Made by a program: the position numbers and the translations under genes. From positions 1,116,001-1,180,000 of the forward strand of contig NZ_AP027291.1 in NCBI RefSeq assembly GCF_030295745.1: a DNA stretch of 64,000 bases, in the 5' to 3' direction. Below the pieces are notes generated by a model. That model searched no databases and had not been told where the DNA came from. It saw nothing but the letters and a program-made list of their open reading frames with translations. Positions 37,715 to 46,015 of this stretch are shown piece by piece. This DNA comes from Mycolicibacterium sp. TUM20985. GTDB lineage: Bacteria; Actinomycetota; Actinomycetes; Mycobacteriales; Mycobacteriaceae. How positions within the stretch are numbered: position 1 is the stretch's first letter; the number at the start of each line of letters is the position of its first letter.

Positions 37715-38752
37715 ATGACGGACCGCGACGCCGGACGAATCGCCGACCACCCCACCGTGCGAAAGGTGCGCGCCCGCCCGTCGGAACGGCCTCCCGCGGT
37801 GGTCGACGCCGACTGGTTGCGCGACGTCTGCCTAGCCGCAGGCGCCGATGACGTCGCCTTCGCCAGCGTCGAGCACCCCGACCTCGCCTCCGAACGCGAG
37901 CACGTCGACTCCGCGCTCCCGGGCACCAGAAGTTACATCTCACTGGTCGTGCGAGTGAACCGCGACAACGTACGATCGGTCGCGCGCAGCGTGGCCAACC
38001 AGGAGTTTCACCGCACCGGCGAGATCATCAACGAGGCCGCGCACCGAATCACCCGCGCCCTGCAGGACGCCGGGCACCGAGCGCTGAACCCGTCGGCCAC
38101 GTTCCCGATGGAGATGGACCGGTTCCCCGGCCGGATCTGGGTGGTCGCGCACAAGCCGGTCGCGGTGGCGTCGGGTCTCGGGGTGATGGGCATCCACCGC
38201 AACGTGATTCATCCGAAGTTCGGCAACTTCATTCTGCTCGCCACCATTCTGGTCGACGCGCCGATCTCCAGTTACGGCGAGCCGCTGGACTATTCGCCGT
38301 GCCTCGCGTGCAAACTGTGTGTCGCCGCGTGTCCGGTTGGTGCCATCGGCAAGGACGGTAGCTTCGACTTCGTCGCCTGCTCGGTGCACAACTACCGAGA
38401 GTTCATGGGCGGCTTCGCCGACTACGTATCGACCATTGCCGACAGTGCCGACGCGACCGACTTCCGTTCGCGTGTCACCGAATCCGAGAACGCGTCGATG
38501 TGGCAGAGCCTGTCGTTCAAGGCCAACTACAAGGCCGCCTACTGTCTGGCCGTGTGCCCGGCGGGCGAGGACGTCATCGAGCCGTACCTCGACGACCGCA
38601 AGGGCTTCATGGACCTGGTGCTCAAACCGCTTCAGGCCAAACGGGAAACGTTGTACGTGCTGCCGAACTCGGCCGCGAAGGCGCACGCCGAGAAGCGGTA
38701 TCCGCACAAGCCGACGAAGGTCGTCGGCAGCGGGATCACCGGCCTCGGCTAG
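37715..38752 (+). CDS. QueG-like 4Fe-4S reductase family protein
   Basis: 345 residues. Two 4Fe-4S clusters are suggested by CLACKLCVAACPVGAI (about 198-213) and the later YCLAVCPAGED (near 280), the arrangement of epoxyqueuosine-reductase/reductive-dehalogenase type proteins. The N-terminal half (DWLRDVCLAAGADDVAFASV) matches that superfamily. A 60-residue insertion with HNYREFMGGFADYVSTI between the cluster motifs sets it apart from true QueG. It has no Tat signal, so it is cytosolic. There is no HEAT-repeat tail, and no queuosine gene lies nearby; the substrate is unknown. Confidence 0.78.
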   Translation: MTDRDAGRIADHPTVRKVRARPSERPPAVVDADWLRDVCLAAGADDVAFASVEHPDLASEREHVDSALPGTRSYISLVVRVNRDNVRSVARSVANQEFHRTGEIINEAAHRITRALQDAGHRALNPSATFPMEMDRFPGRIWVVAHKPVAVASGLGVMGIHRNVIHPKFGNFILLATILVDAPISSYGEPLDYSPCLACKLCVAACPVGAIGKDGSFDFVACSVHNYREFMGGFADYVSTIADSADATDFRSRVTESENASMWQSLSFKANYKAAYCLAVCPAGEDVIEPYLDDRKGFMDLVLKPLQAKRETLYVLPNSAAKAHAEKRYPHKPTKVVGSGITGLG

Positions 38753-38766
38753 CCCGACCCGGGGCC

Positions 38767-38826
38767 GCGAGCGTGCGCCTTCTCCGGTTTTTCCTCGGCG
38801 TGTCGGGGACAGACACGCACGCTCGC
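38767..38826 (-). repeat. 60-nt structured intergenic element, copy 2
   Basis: Read on the minus strand it has the same 31-base head as copy 1 (one base shorter), a different 17-base spacer and the same 12-base tail ending GCACGCTCGC. Outer arms pair over about 12 bases with CC/GG flanks. It sits between the convergent QueG-like and pth genes, where it may serve as terminator. Confidence 0.8.
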
Positions 38827-38842
38827 GGGAGTGGGGGATTAG

Positions 38843-38874
38843 GGGAGTGCGGGAGTGCGGGAGTGCGGGAGTGG
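38843..38874 (+). repeat. 8-bp tandem repeat GGGAGTGC x4
   Basis: Three perfect copies of GGGAGTGC and one with a final G, directly adjacent, between the stem-loop element and the end of pth. Likely a slippage-prone microsatellite. Confidence 0.8.
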
Positions 38875-38883
38875 GGGCGCTGG

Positions 38884-39459
38884 CTACCAGGCGTGGACGG
38901 TGTTCTGCGCGGTCTCCAGGCCCACCTGAATCAACAGCTCGGTGGCGTCGGCGGCCTGCTCGCAGATCAAGCCGACCTCGGGACGCTCGGCCGCGCTGAA
39001 GTTCTCCAGCACGTACGTGGCGGGGTCCTTGCGGCCGGGCGGCCGCCCGATGCCGACACGGACGCGCTGAAAGTCCTTGGTACCCAACGCCGCAGCCACC
39101 GATCGCAGCCCATTGTGCCCACCTTCGCCGCCGCCCAGCTTGAGCCGGATCCGACCGAAGTCGATGTCCAGTTCGTCGTGGATGGCGATCACGTCAGCCG
39201 GCGGCACCGAATAGAAGTTGGCCAACGGACCGACCTGGCGTCCGGATTCGTTCATGTAGACCCGAGGCTTGGCCAGCACGACTGACCGGCCGCCGATGCG
39301 ACCGGTCGTCACCTCGGCGCCGGACTTCTTGTGCACCTTGAATCCCGAGCCGAGGCGATCGGCCAGGATGTCGGCGACGAGGAAGCCCAGGTTGTGCCGC
39401 GTCGTCTCGTACCGCGGTCCGGGGTTGCCGAGGCCGACCACCAGCAGTGGTTCGGCCAC
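38884..39459 (-). CDS. pth: peptidyl-tRNA hydrolase
   Basis: 191-residue esterase that recycles peptidyl-tRNA. Motifs: [20 protein letters not shown] (Asn and catalytic His), [23 protein letters not shown] with the catalytic Asp, and [12 protein letters not shown]. It lies 15 bases downstream of rplY on the same strand, the usual rplY-pth pairing of mycobacteria (Rv1014c). Confidence 0.95.
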   Translation of the reverse strand: MAEPLLVVGLGNPGPRYETTRHNLGFLVADILADRLGSGFKVHKKSGAEVTTGRIGGRSVVLAKPRVYMNESGRQVGPLANFYSVPPADVIAIHDELDIDFGRIRLKLGGGEGGHNGLRSVAAALGTKDFQRVRVGIGRPPGRKDPATYVLENFSAAERPEVGLICEQAADATELLIQVGLETAQNTVHAW

Positions 39460-39474
39460 CGTCGTCCCGCGCGC

Positions 39475-40137
39475 CTACTCGGACTCGGCCGCGTCGGCTT
39501 CGGCGGCTGCCTCCGCCGCGTCTTCGGCCTGGCCCTCGAGGGACTCGCCGCCACCCTCGGATTCCAGATCCGCGGCGGTCGGCGCCGGAATGACGTTGAC
39601 GACCAGCAGCTCGGGATCGGAGATCAGCGTGACGCCCTCGGGCAGCGGCACCTGCGAGGCGAGGAACTGCGTGTTCGCGGGGACGCCCTCGACCGACAGC
39701 GTGAGGTTCTCGGGGATCGACATCGCGTCGGACTCGATCTCGATGGTGTTCGACTCCTGGTTGACCAGGGTGTCGGGGCCGGCGTCACCCTCGACGTGGA
39801 CGGTGATCTCGACGGTCACGCGCTCGCCGCGACGGACGATGATGAGGTCGACGTGCTGGATGTTGCGGCGGATCGGGTGGATCTCGATCGCCTTCGGCAG
39901 CGCCAGGGCTTCCGTGCCGCCGATGTCGAGGGTGAGGACGGCGTTGGTGCCGAAGTTCCGCAGCACGGCGGCGAACTCGCGGGCGGGCAGCGTCAGGTGC
40001 TGCGGATCGGCGCCGTGGCCGTAGAGGACGGCGGGAACCTTGCCGTCGCGACGGGCCTGACGCGACGCGCCCTTGCCGGTCGTGGTCCGGACCTCAGCGG
40101 TCAGATTGTTCGATGCGTGGGCCGTGGTCTTGGCCAT
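39475..40137 (-). CDS. rplY: 50S ribosomal protein L25/general stress protein Ctc
   Basis: 220-residue long form of L25: an N-terminal 5S-rRNA-binding domain ([31 protein letters not shown]) and a C-terminal beta domain (TL5/CTC), ending in an acidic Ala/Glu-rich tail ([16 protein letters not shown]). The ATG at 40137 is chosen, with AGGAG 9-10 bases upstream; an in-frame start 12 codons earlier adds [12 protein letters not shown]. It precedes pth. Confidence 0.95.
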   Translation of the reverse strand: MAKTTAHASNNLTAEVRTTTGKGASRQARRDGKVPAVLYGHGADPQHLTLPAREFAAVLRNFGTNAVLTLDIGGTEALALPKAIEIHPIRRNIQHVDLIIVRRGERVTVEITVHVEGDAGPDTLVNQESNTIEIESDAMSIPENLTLSVEGVPANTQFLASQVPLPEGVTLISDPELLVVNVIPAPTAADLESEGGGESLEGQAEDAAEAAAEADAAESE

Positions 40138-40282
40138 GTGATGTCGCTCCTGTGCGTGTGATGACAGTGGCACGGTGAGGGCGACCAGAAGCAGCTGGGC
40201 TGCGAATCGTTTCCCGTCGATAACGGTGGTCCGATGGGTCCACCCTCGCCGTGATCGTCGCCAAGGCTAGCGCACACGCACG

Positions 40283-41149
40283 TCAGAGTGGAAATCCGAC
40301 GTCGACGAGCTGCTCGGACAGCGCCCAGAGGGCGGCGGCCGTCTTCGCGTTGCGGGCCAGCGGACTGCGCGCGGACAGCCCGGTGGCCCCCGCCATCGCG
40401 TACTTCGGACCGACGAAGCTGTCGCCGGGTAGCGGCTGCGACGCGGCGAACAGCGTCTGACGCGCCCCGAAGCCGGCGTCGGTGGCCATCTTGTTGCCGA
40501 GCGTCATCAGCGTGCTGCTGATCTTGCCCTCGGTGTTGCCCTGCAGGTTGGTCGCCGAGTAGCCGGGGTGAGCGCTGACCGCCAGCACCGCCGAGTCCGC
40601 GGCGTCGAGCCGGCGCTGCAGCTCCGAGGTGAACAGCAGATTGGCGAGCTTCGACTGGCCGTAGGCGAGCCACGCGGAGTAGGGCCGCGACTTCCAGTTC
40701 AGATCCTTCAGGCTGATCTTGCCGAGCAGGTGCATCATCGACGACACCGTGACCACCCGCTCGGTGATCCTGGGCAGCAGCAGGTTGGTCAGGGCGAAGT
40801 GGCCCAGGTGGTTGGTGCCGATCTGGCTCTCGAAGCCGTCGACGGTCTGCGCGTACGGCACCGCCATGATGCCCGCGTTGTTGATCAGCACGTCCACCGC
40901 CTCGACGGTGTCGGCGAAGGCCCGTACCGAGGACAGGTCCTGAAGGTCGAGCTTGCGGACCTCGACGTCACCGGGCATGCCCGCCGCCGCGGCGTTGCCC
41001 TTGTCGAGATTGCGGACGGCGACGATGACCTTGGCACCGACGCGCGCCAGCTCGCGTGCGGTCACCTCGCCCAGCCCGCTGTTGGCACCCGTGACGATGA
41101 CCGTCCGGCCGTCGAATCGGGGCAGGTCGTTGGAGGTCCAGTCGCTCAT
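40283..41149 (-). CDS. short-chain dehydrogenase/reductase (retinol dehydrogenase-like)
   Basis: 288-residue Rossmann enzyme. Cofactor motif TVIVTGANSGLGEVTAREL, VLINNAGIMAVP, and a catalytic triad Ser in VVTVSSMMH with Y-x-x-x-K in YGQSKLAN. The pattern 'NNAGIM..P..T.DGFE.Q.GTNHLGHF' is that of the light-dependent protochlorophyllide reductase/retinol dehydrogenase-like SDRs common in mycobacteria. The ATG at 41149 follows GGGCGG. It sits between lpqT and rplY, which are adjacent in M. tuberculosis, so it is an insertion. Substrate unknown. Confidence 0.88.
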   Translation of the reverse strand: MSDWTSNDLPRFDGRTVIVTGANSGLGEVTARELARVGAKVIVAVRNLDKGNAAAAGMPGDVEVRKLDLQDLSSVRAFADTVEAVDVLINNAGIMAVPYAQTVDGFESQIGTNHLGHFALTNLLLPRITERVVTVSSMMHLLGKISLKDLNWKSRPYSAWLAYGQSKLANLLFTSELQRRLDAADSAVLAVSAHPGYSATNLQGNTEGKISSTLMTLGNKMATDAGFGARQTLFAASQPLPGDSFVGPKYAMAGATGLSARSPLARNAKTAAALWALSEQLVDVGFPL

Positions 41150-41171
41150 GCCGCCCAGGATAGATAGCGTG

Positions 41172-41837
41172 CTACTTCCTGGCGACGGTGAAGCCCTTGA
41201 TGATCGCCTCGACGTCGGGCCCATCGGCTTGGGCCTGGTCGGCGAAGGAGGTCACGGTCAGTTGGATCAGGTACTTCTGCCCGGGCAGATTGGTTCGCGC
41301 CGGCGTGCCGGTGGCGATCACGATGCGGTTGTAGCTCTGCATCCGCTGCCCGTTGAGGTCGTAGTTGCCCTCGATCATCGACGAGGGGAAGCCGCGGAAG
41401 TCGTTGGTGGAGGCGTTGAGCTGCTTGAAGTTCTGCGACAGCTCGGCATCGCCGTTGGCGTGCTTGAGGGCCTCTCTGACGTCGAAGTTCCCGTCTAGCT
41501 GGAAGACCAGCAGCATCGCGGTGGGGTAGGTGTCACCCTTGGCGATGGTCCGCGTGCCCGGCGAGAGGTTCACGTTGAAGTAGGGCTTCCAGCCCGGCGG
41601 TTCGGGCACCGACACCGTCAGGTCGGTCAGCTTGTCGGGGGCGACCGGCGCGCCGGTGATGCCGATCTTCTCGAAGTACGCCGAGATGGAGATCGGCTTC
41701 TCGGTGTTCGGCGCGGCGGTGGTGGAGGTCGAGGTCGTCGTCGTCCAGATGGACTTGTAATCCGGTTCCGACGCGCCACACCCGGTGACGGTGACTGCGG
41801 TGACGAGCACGGCTCCCGCGAGGCCAGCGAGCCTCAC
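41172..41837 (-). CDS. lpqT: lipoprotein LpqT
   Basis: 221-residue lipoprotein. Signal peptide MRLAGLAGAVLVTAVTVTGC with lipobox; mature domain ISAYFEKIGITGAPVAPDKL, LTDLTVSVPEPPGWKP, SYNRIVIATGTPA. These follow M. tuberculosis Rv1016c segment by segment. The GTG start overlaps the stop of the upstream paralogue (GTGA). Exported and lipid-anchored; the biochemical role is unknown. Confidence 0.9.
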   Translation of the reverse strand: MRLAGLAGAVLVTAVTVTGCGASEPDYKSIWTTTTSTSTTAAPNTEKPISISAYFEKIGITGAPVAPDKLTDLTVSVPEPPGWKPYFNVNLSPGTRTIAKGDTYPTAMLLVFQLDGNFDVREALKHANGDAELSQNFKQLNASTNDFRGFPSSMIEGNYDLNGQRMQSYNRIVIATGTPARTNLPGQKYLIQLTVTSFADQAQADGPDVEAIIKGFTVARK

Positions 41838-42523
41838 GACACAGCCACCTTGAACCCGGAGACGACGTCGTTCAACGGCGACGGCTGACCGATCGGCTGC
41901 TCGGCGGGCGTGCTGGCTGTGAGCTGGACCAGGTAGCGCTCGCGGGTCGACGGCACGTCGGCCAGAACGATCCGGCTGTAGTGCTCGGCACCGCCAGAGC
42001 TGCCCTGCGTTGCGGCGGACGGGAATCCGTCGTAGTCGTCGAAGGATTCGGTGACGTTCGTGGCGGTCGGTGCCAGCGCGTCGGAGTTGGCGTGGCGGAT
42101 CGCGTCCCTGGCGTCGAAGTCGCCGACGAGGCGGATGGACATCAGCGTCACCGTCGGCGCCGAACCCTCGACGCCGACGGGCTGGATGAACTCCACGCCG
42201 GTCGAGAACAGCGGATCACTGGTCTGCGCCCAGCCGTCCGGCACGGGCACGGTGACCGCGAGTCCGGGGGCCTTGTCGAGGTGCACGGGCTCGCCGGTGA
42301 CGTTGATGGTGGCCAGATAGTCCCTGAACGCCAACGGCTTTCCCGCGGCTGGGGTAGCAGACGGGGGCGGGGGCGCGGGCGTCATCGTGGGCACTGCGCT
42401 CGTCGTCGTCGACGCCGGGGCGGCCGACGACGCGGGCGCGCCGTCGTCGCCCTCGCTTCCGGAGCCACACCCAGCCAGGACCAGCGCCGTCGCCAGCACG
42501 ACGAGTGAGCGGGCCAACGTCAC
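41834..42523 (-). CDS. LpqT-family lipoprotein paralogue
   Basis: 229 residues: signal peptide ending ALVLAGC, a Ser/Ala/Thr/Pro linker (about 25-60), then the LpqN/LpqT domain (FRDYLATINVTGEPVHLDKA, VPVPDGWAQ, HANSDALAPTATNVTESF). It is a tandem duplicate of lpqT with a 4-base overlap and lies 22 bases after prsA. M. tuberculosis has one copy at this locus, so a local duplication is likely. GTG start. Confidence 0.88.
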   Translation of the reverse strand: MTLARSLVVLATALVLAGCGSGSEGDDGAPASSAAPASTTTSAVPTMTPAPPPPSATPAAGKPLAFRDYLATINVTGEPVHLDKAPGLAVTVPVPDGWAQTSDPLFSTGVEFIQPVGVEGSAPTVTLMSIRLVGDFDARDAIRHANSDALAPTATNVTESFDDYDGFPSAATQGSSGGAEHYSRIVLADVPSTRERYLVQLTASTPAEQPIGQPSPLNDVVSGFKVAVS

Positions 42524-42545
42524 GGGGTCTCGCGAATGTGGGACA

Positions 42546-43526
42546 TCAGGCGTCGCCGTCGAAGAGTCCCGTCACCGAACCGTTTTCGAACACCGCACGG
42601 ATGGTGCTGGCCAGCAGCGGTGCGATCGACAGCACGGTCAACTGGGGGAACATCTTCTCGTCGCCGATCGGCAACGTGTTGGTGACGACCACCTCGCGGG
42701 CGCCGCTCTCGGCGAGCCGGTCGCGGGCAGGGTCGGACAGCACGCCGTGGGTGGCGGCGATGATGACGTCGGCCGCCCCGTCCTCCTTGAGCAACTTGAC
42801 CGCGCCGGCGATGGTGCCGCCGGTGTCGATCATGTCGTCGGTCAGGATGCAGGTCTTGCCCCTGACGTCACCCACCACCCGGTTGGACTTGACCTGGTTC
42901 GGAACCAGGGGATCGCGGGTCTTGTGAATGAACGCCAGCGGTACGCCGCCGAGGGAGTCGGCCCACTTCTCGGCGACGCGAACGCGGCCCGAGTCGGGGG
43001 AGACCACGACCATGTCATGGTCGGAGTAGTTGTCGCGGATGTACCCGCACAGCAGGGACTGACCGCGCATGTGGTCAACGGGTCCGTCGAAGAAGCCCTG
43101 GATCTGGTCGGTATGCAGGTCGACCGACACGATGCGGTCGGCGCCGGCGGTCTTGTAGAGGTCGGCCACCAGGCGGGCCGAGATCGGCTCCCGGCCGCGG
43201 TGCTTCTTGTCCTGGCGGGCGTAGGGGTAGAACGGCAGGATCGCCGTGATGCGCTTGGCGCTGCCCCGCTTGAGCGCGTCGATCATCAACAGCTGTTCCA
43301 TCAGCCACTTGTTCAGCGGCGCGGGATGGGACTGCAGCACGAAGGCATCGCAGCCTCGCACCGACTCGTCGAAGCGCACGAAGATCTCGCCGTTCGCGAA
43401 GTCCCTGGCCGTCTGCGCGGTGACGCTGACGTCCAGTTCCTTGGCGACCTGCTCGGCGAGCTCGGGATGTGCGCGACCCGAGAACAGCATCAGGTTCTTG
43501 CGATTGTCGGTCCAGTCCGTGGCCAC
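42546..43526 (-). CDS. prsA: ribose-phosphate pyrophosphokinase
   Basis: 326 residues, the same length as Rv1017c. It makes PRPP from ribose 5-phosphate and ATP, feeding nucleotide, His, Trp and decaprenyl-phosphoryl-arabinose synthesis. Motifs: DFANGEIFVRFDESVRG, PFYPYARQDKKHRGREPISA, SVDLHTDQIQGFF, VSPDSGR and the PRPP loop DDMIDTGGTIAG. GTG at 43526 matches the expected N-terminus (DWTDNRKNLMLFSGRAHPEL); longer frames upstream run into glmU space. It lies 91 bases after glmU. Confidence 0.95.
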   Translation of the reverse strand: MATDWTDNRKNLMLFSGRAHPELAEQVAKELDVSVTAQTARDFANGEIFVRFDESVRGCDAFVLQSHPAPLNKWLMEQLLMIDALKRGSAKRITAILPFYPYARQDKKHRGREPISARLVADLYKTAGADRIVSVDLHTDQIQGFFDGPVDHMRGQSLLCGYIRDNYSDHDMVVVSPDSGRVRVAEKWADSLGGVPLAFIHKTRDPLVPNQVKSNRVVGDVRGKTCILTDDMIDTGGTIAGAVKLLKEDGAADVIIAATHGVLSDPARDRLAESGAREVVVTNTLPIGDEKMFPQLTVLSIAPLLASTIRAVFENGSVTGLFDGDA

Positions 43527-43617
43527 TTCGGAGCTGCCTTTGCCGTCGGGGATCGATACGGGTTGATCGTACGTAGCGATTCTGGGACCGCGTGGCCGGG
43601 TTGCCAGAATGCCAACG

Positions 43618-45078
43618 TCAGGTGTCCGGTTGGTCCTCGCGGGCGCCGGCGTTCCTGGCTGCCTCGGCCGCGGCGCTGTTGGGTCGTTTGCGCACGACCC
43701 AGCCCTCGATGTTGCGCTGCGGGCCCGCCGAGACGGCCAGCGCGCCGGGCGGCACGTCCTCCCGTACGACGGTGCCCGCGCCGGTGTACGCGCCGTCGCC
43801 GACGACCACCGGAGCGACGAACATGGTGTCCGAACCGGTGCGCACGTGAGAGCCAATCGTGGTGCGCCGCTTGGTTTCTCCGTCGTAGTTGACGAACACG
43901 CTGGAGGCGCCGATGTTGCTGTCCGCGCCGATGTCGGCGTCCCCGACGTACGTCAGGTGCGGCACCTTGGTCCCTGCGCCGATGGTCGCGTTCTTGGTCT
44001 CGACGAACGTACCGATCTTTCCTTCGGTCCCCAGTTCGGTGCCCGGCCGCAGGTACGCGAACGGCCCGACGACGGCTGCGTCGCCGATCACCGACGACGA
44101 ACCCTGGGTGCGGATCACGGTGGCGCCGTCGCCGACGGTCACGCCGGTGAGCGTCGTGTCGGGCCCGATCTGGCAGCGCGCGCCGATGCTGGTGGTGCCG
44201 AGCAGCTGGGTGCCCTGGGCGATGACCGTGTCGCGCCCGACGGTCACGTCGACGTCGATCCACGTCGTGGCGGGGTCGACGATGGTCACCCCGCTGCGTT
44301 GCAGGTCGGCCACCAGGCGGCGGTTGAGCTCGCGGTGCAGATCGGCCAGCTGGATGCGGTCGTTGACCCCCGCGACCAGCGCGCTGTCGTCCACGTGCAG
44401 GGCGCGGACTTGCCGATTGCCGCGGCGGATGATCTCGATGGCGTCGGTGAGGTAGAGCTCGCCCTGCGCGTTGTCGGAGCGTAGCTCGGTCAGGGCTGAG
44501 CGGAGCGCCGTGGCATCGAAGGCGTACACGGCGGCGTTGACCTCGCGGATCGCCAGCTGGGAGGCCGTGGCGTCGGCCTGCTCGACGATGCTGGTCACCT
44601 CGCCGTCCTGAGTGCGCAGGATGCGGCCGTAGCCGGTGGGGTCGGGCACCGTCGTGGTCAGCAGGGTCGCGGCGACGGCTTCGCTTCCATGGGCGTCGAC
44701 GAGCTCGTTGAGGGTGGCGCCATCCAGTAGTGGGACGTCACCGGCGGTGACCACGACGGTGCCCTCGAAGTCGGCGGGCAGCGCGGCCAGCCCGCAGGTG
44801 ACGGCATGCCCGGTACCGAGCTGTTCGTCCTGGATGGCGATGTCGATCGGGCGGTCGAGTTCCTCGGCGAGGCTGGCGACGGCGGGGATGACGCGGTCGC
44901 GGTCCTTGCCGACCACTACCACCAGGTGCCGCGGGTGGACCTTCGCGGTGGCGTGCAGCGCGTGCGCGATCATGCTGCGGCCGGCCAGCGTGTGCAGGAC
45001 CTTCGGCACGTCGGACCGCATCCGGGTGCCCGCCCCCGCCGCCAGGACGATGACCGCGGTCTCGCCTCGTGTCGTCAT
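43618..45078 (-). CDS. glmU: bifunctional GlmU: glucosamine-1-P acetyltransferase/GlcNAc-1-P uridyltransferase
   Basis: 486 residues. The N-terminal pyrophosphorylase ([39 protein letters not shown]) makes UDP-GlcNAc; the C-terminal left-handed beta-helix of hexapeptide repeats (from about 255; [46 protein letters not shown]) holds the acetyltransferase. It supplies peptidoglycan and arabinogalactan linker synthesis. AGGGA precedes the ATG. It is the first gene of the glmU-prsA-lpqT run (Rv1018c) and lies just after tRNA-Gln and a large stem-loop. Confidence 0.96.
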   Translation of the reverse strand: MTTRGETAVIVLAAGAGTRMRSDVPKVLHTLAGRSMIAHALHATAKVHPRHLVVVVGKDRDRVIPAVASLAEELDRPIDIAIQDEQLGTGHAVTCGLAALPADFEGTVVVTAGDVPLLDGATLNELVDAHGSEAVAATLLTTTVPDPTGYGRILRTQDGEVTSIVEQADATASQLAIREVNAAVYAFDATALRSALTELRSDNAQGELYLTDAIEIIRRGNRQVRALHVDDSALVAGVNDRIQLADLHRELNRRLVADLQRSGVTIVDPATTWIDVDVTVGRDTVIAQGTQLLGTTSIGARCQIGPDTTLTGVTVGDGATVIRTQGSSSVIGDAAVVGPFAYLRPGTELGTEGKIGTFVETKNATIGAGTKVPHLTYVGDADIGADSNIGASSVFVNYDGETKRRTTIGSHVRTGSDTMFVAPVVVGDGAYTGAGTVVREDVPPGALAVSAGPQRNIEGWVVRKRPNSAAAEAARNAGAREDQPDT

Positions 45079-45094
45079 CGATCCCTCACGTTGG

Positions 45095-45147
45095 GCGATT
45101 TCGGCGTGATCGGTCGCGCTCGTCGCGACTCATCACGCCGAAATCGC
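45095..45147. repeat. long perfect stem-loop between tRNA-Gln and glmU
   Basis: Perfect 16-base arms GCGATTTCGGCGTGAT (45095-45110) and its complement (45132-45147). Inside the 21-base loop a second 6-bp stem GTCGCG/CGCGAC closes a 5-base loop CTCGT. It lies 10 bases beyond the tRNA 3' end and 16 bases before the glmU start, so it may terminate tRNA transcription, protect the tRNA precursor, or sit in the glmU leader. Confidence 0.75.
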
Positions 45148-45157
45148 TAGGTGGGTG

Positions 45158-45229
45158 CTCCGTCGCCAGGACTCGAACCTGAACTATCTGTACCAAAAAC
45201 AGAGGTGCTGCCGATTACACTACGACGGA
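45158..45229 (-). tRNA. tRNA-Gln (anticodon TTG)
   Basis: 72 bases. Acceptor stem TCCGTCG pairs with CGACGGA, discriminator G. The anticodon stem TCTGT/ACAGA encloses loop TTTTGGT with anticodon TTG; the T arm contains GGTTCGAGTCC. CCA is not encoded. It reads CAA codons. It lies upstream of glmU on the same strand, as in other mycobacteria. Confidence 0.95.
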
Positions 45230-45283
45230 CTGCGGGAGTGACTTTACGCGAGCGACTTTAGTCGAAGGCCTACCCTGGCAGCC

Positions 45284-45922
45284 GTGGCAGCGCCCGAGAA
45301 GGAAGCACGTGCACCGCGCGCGCGCATGACGGGTACCGAACGCCGCCAGCAGCTGATCGAGATCGCCAAGTCGCTGTTCGCCGAGCGCGGTTACGACGCC
45401 ACGTCGATCGAGGAGATCGCCCAGCGGGCCAACGTGTCCAAACCCGTCGTGTACGAGCACTTCGGTGGCAAGGAGGGGTTGTACGCCGTCGTGGTCGACC
45501 GCGAGATGTCGGCACTCCTGGACGGCATCACCTCCTCGCTGACCAACAACCGCTCCCGGGTGCGGGTGGAGCGGGTGGCGCTCGCGCTGCTGACCTACGT
45601 CGAGGAGCGCACCGACGGTTTCCGCATCCTCATCCGCGACTCCCCGGCGAGCATCGCGTCGGGCACGTATTCGAGCCTGCTCAACGACGCCGTCAGCCAG
45701 GTGGCGTCGATCCTGGCCGGTGACTTCTCCCGCCGCGGCCTGGACCCTCAGCTGGCGCCGCTGTACGCCCAAGCCCTCGTCGGCTCGGTGTCGATGACGG
45801 CGCAGTGGTGGCTGGACACCAGGGAACCGAAGAAGGAAGTCGTCGCCGCGCACCTGGTCAACCTGATGTGGAACGGGCTGACCCACCTCGAAGCCGATCC
45901 GGAGTTGCACGACCAGCAGTAG
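45284..45922 (+). CDS. TetR-family repressor (Rv1019-like)
   Basis: 212-residue regulator. The N-terminal helix-turn-helix is LFAERGYDATSIEEIAQRAN followed by VSKPVVYEHFGGKEGLYAVV; the C-terminal ligand domain contains VERVALALLTYVEERTDGFR. The start is a GTG. It precedes mfd and mazG, and its M. tuberculosis counterpart Rv1019 is reported to repress itself and those two genes. Ligand unknown. Confidence 0.9.
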   Translation: MAAPEKEARAPRARMTGTERRQQLIEIAKSLFAERGYDATSIEEIAQRANVSKPVVYEHFGGKEGLYAVVVDREMSALLDGITSSLTNNRSRVRVERVALALLTYVEERTDGFRILIRDSPASIASGTYSSLLNDAVSQVASILAGDFSRRGLDPQLAPLYAQALVGSVSMTAQWWLDTREPKKEVVAAHLVNLMWNGLTHLEADPELHDQQ

Positions 45923-45935
45923 CCCCTCGCGCGAA

Positions 45936-45984
45936 TGGCCAGATATCGCACGCTTTTTGGACGTTGACGTGCGGTAGGTGGCCA
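45936..45984. repeat. stem-loop between the TetR gene and mfd
   Basis: Arms 45936-45952 and 45968-45984: outer TGGCCA pairs and inner CGCACG/CGTGCG pairs are perfect, with a symmetrical 5-by-5 mismatch (GATAT against GTAGG) between them and a 15-base loop. It is the only notable structure in the 93-base gap and may attenuate or process read-through into mfd. Confidence 0.6.
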
Positions 45985-46015
45985 CTCGGCGGGCGATGAC
46001 TAGGATGAGTAATCG

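Noticed and set aside
38843..38874. CRISPR or iteron array
   Set aside because: 8-bp units with no spacers; not near a replication gene; better explained as a microsatellite.
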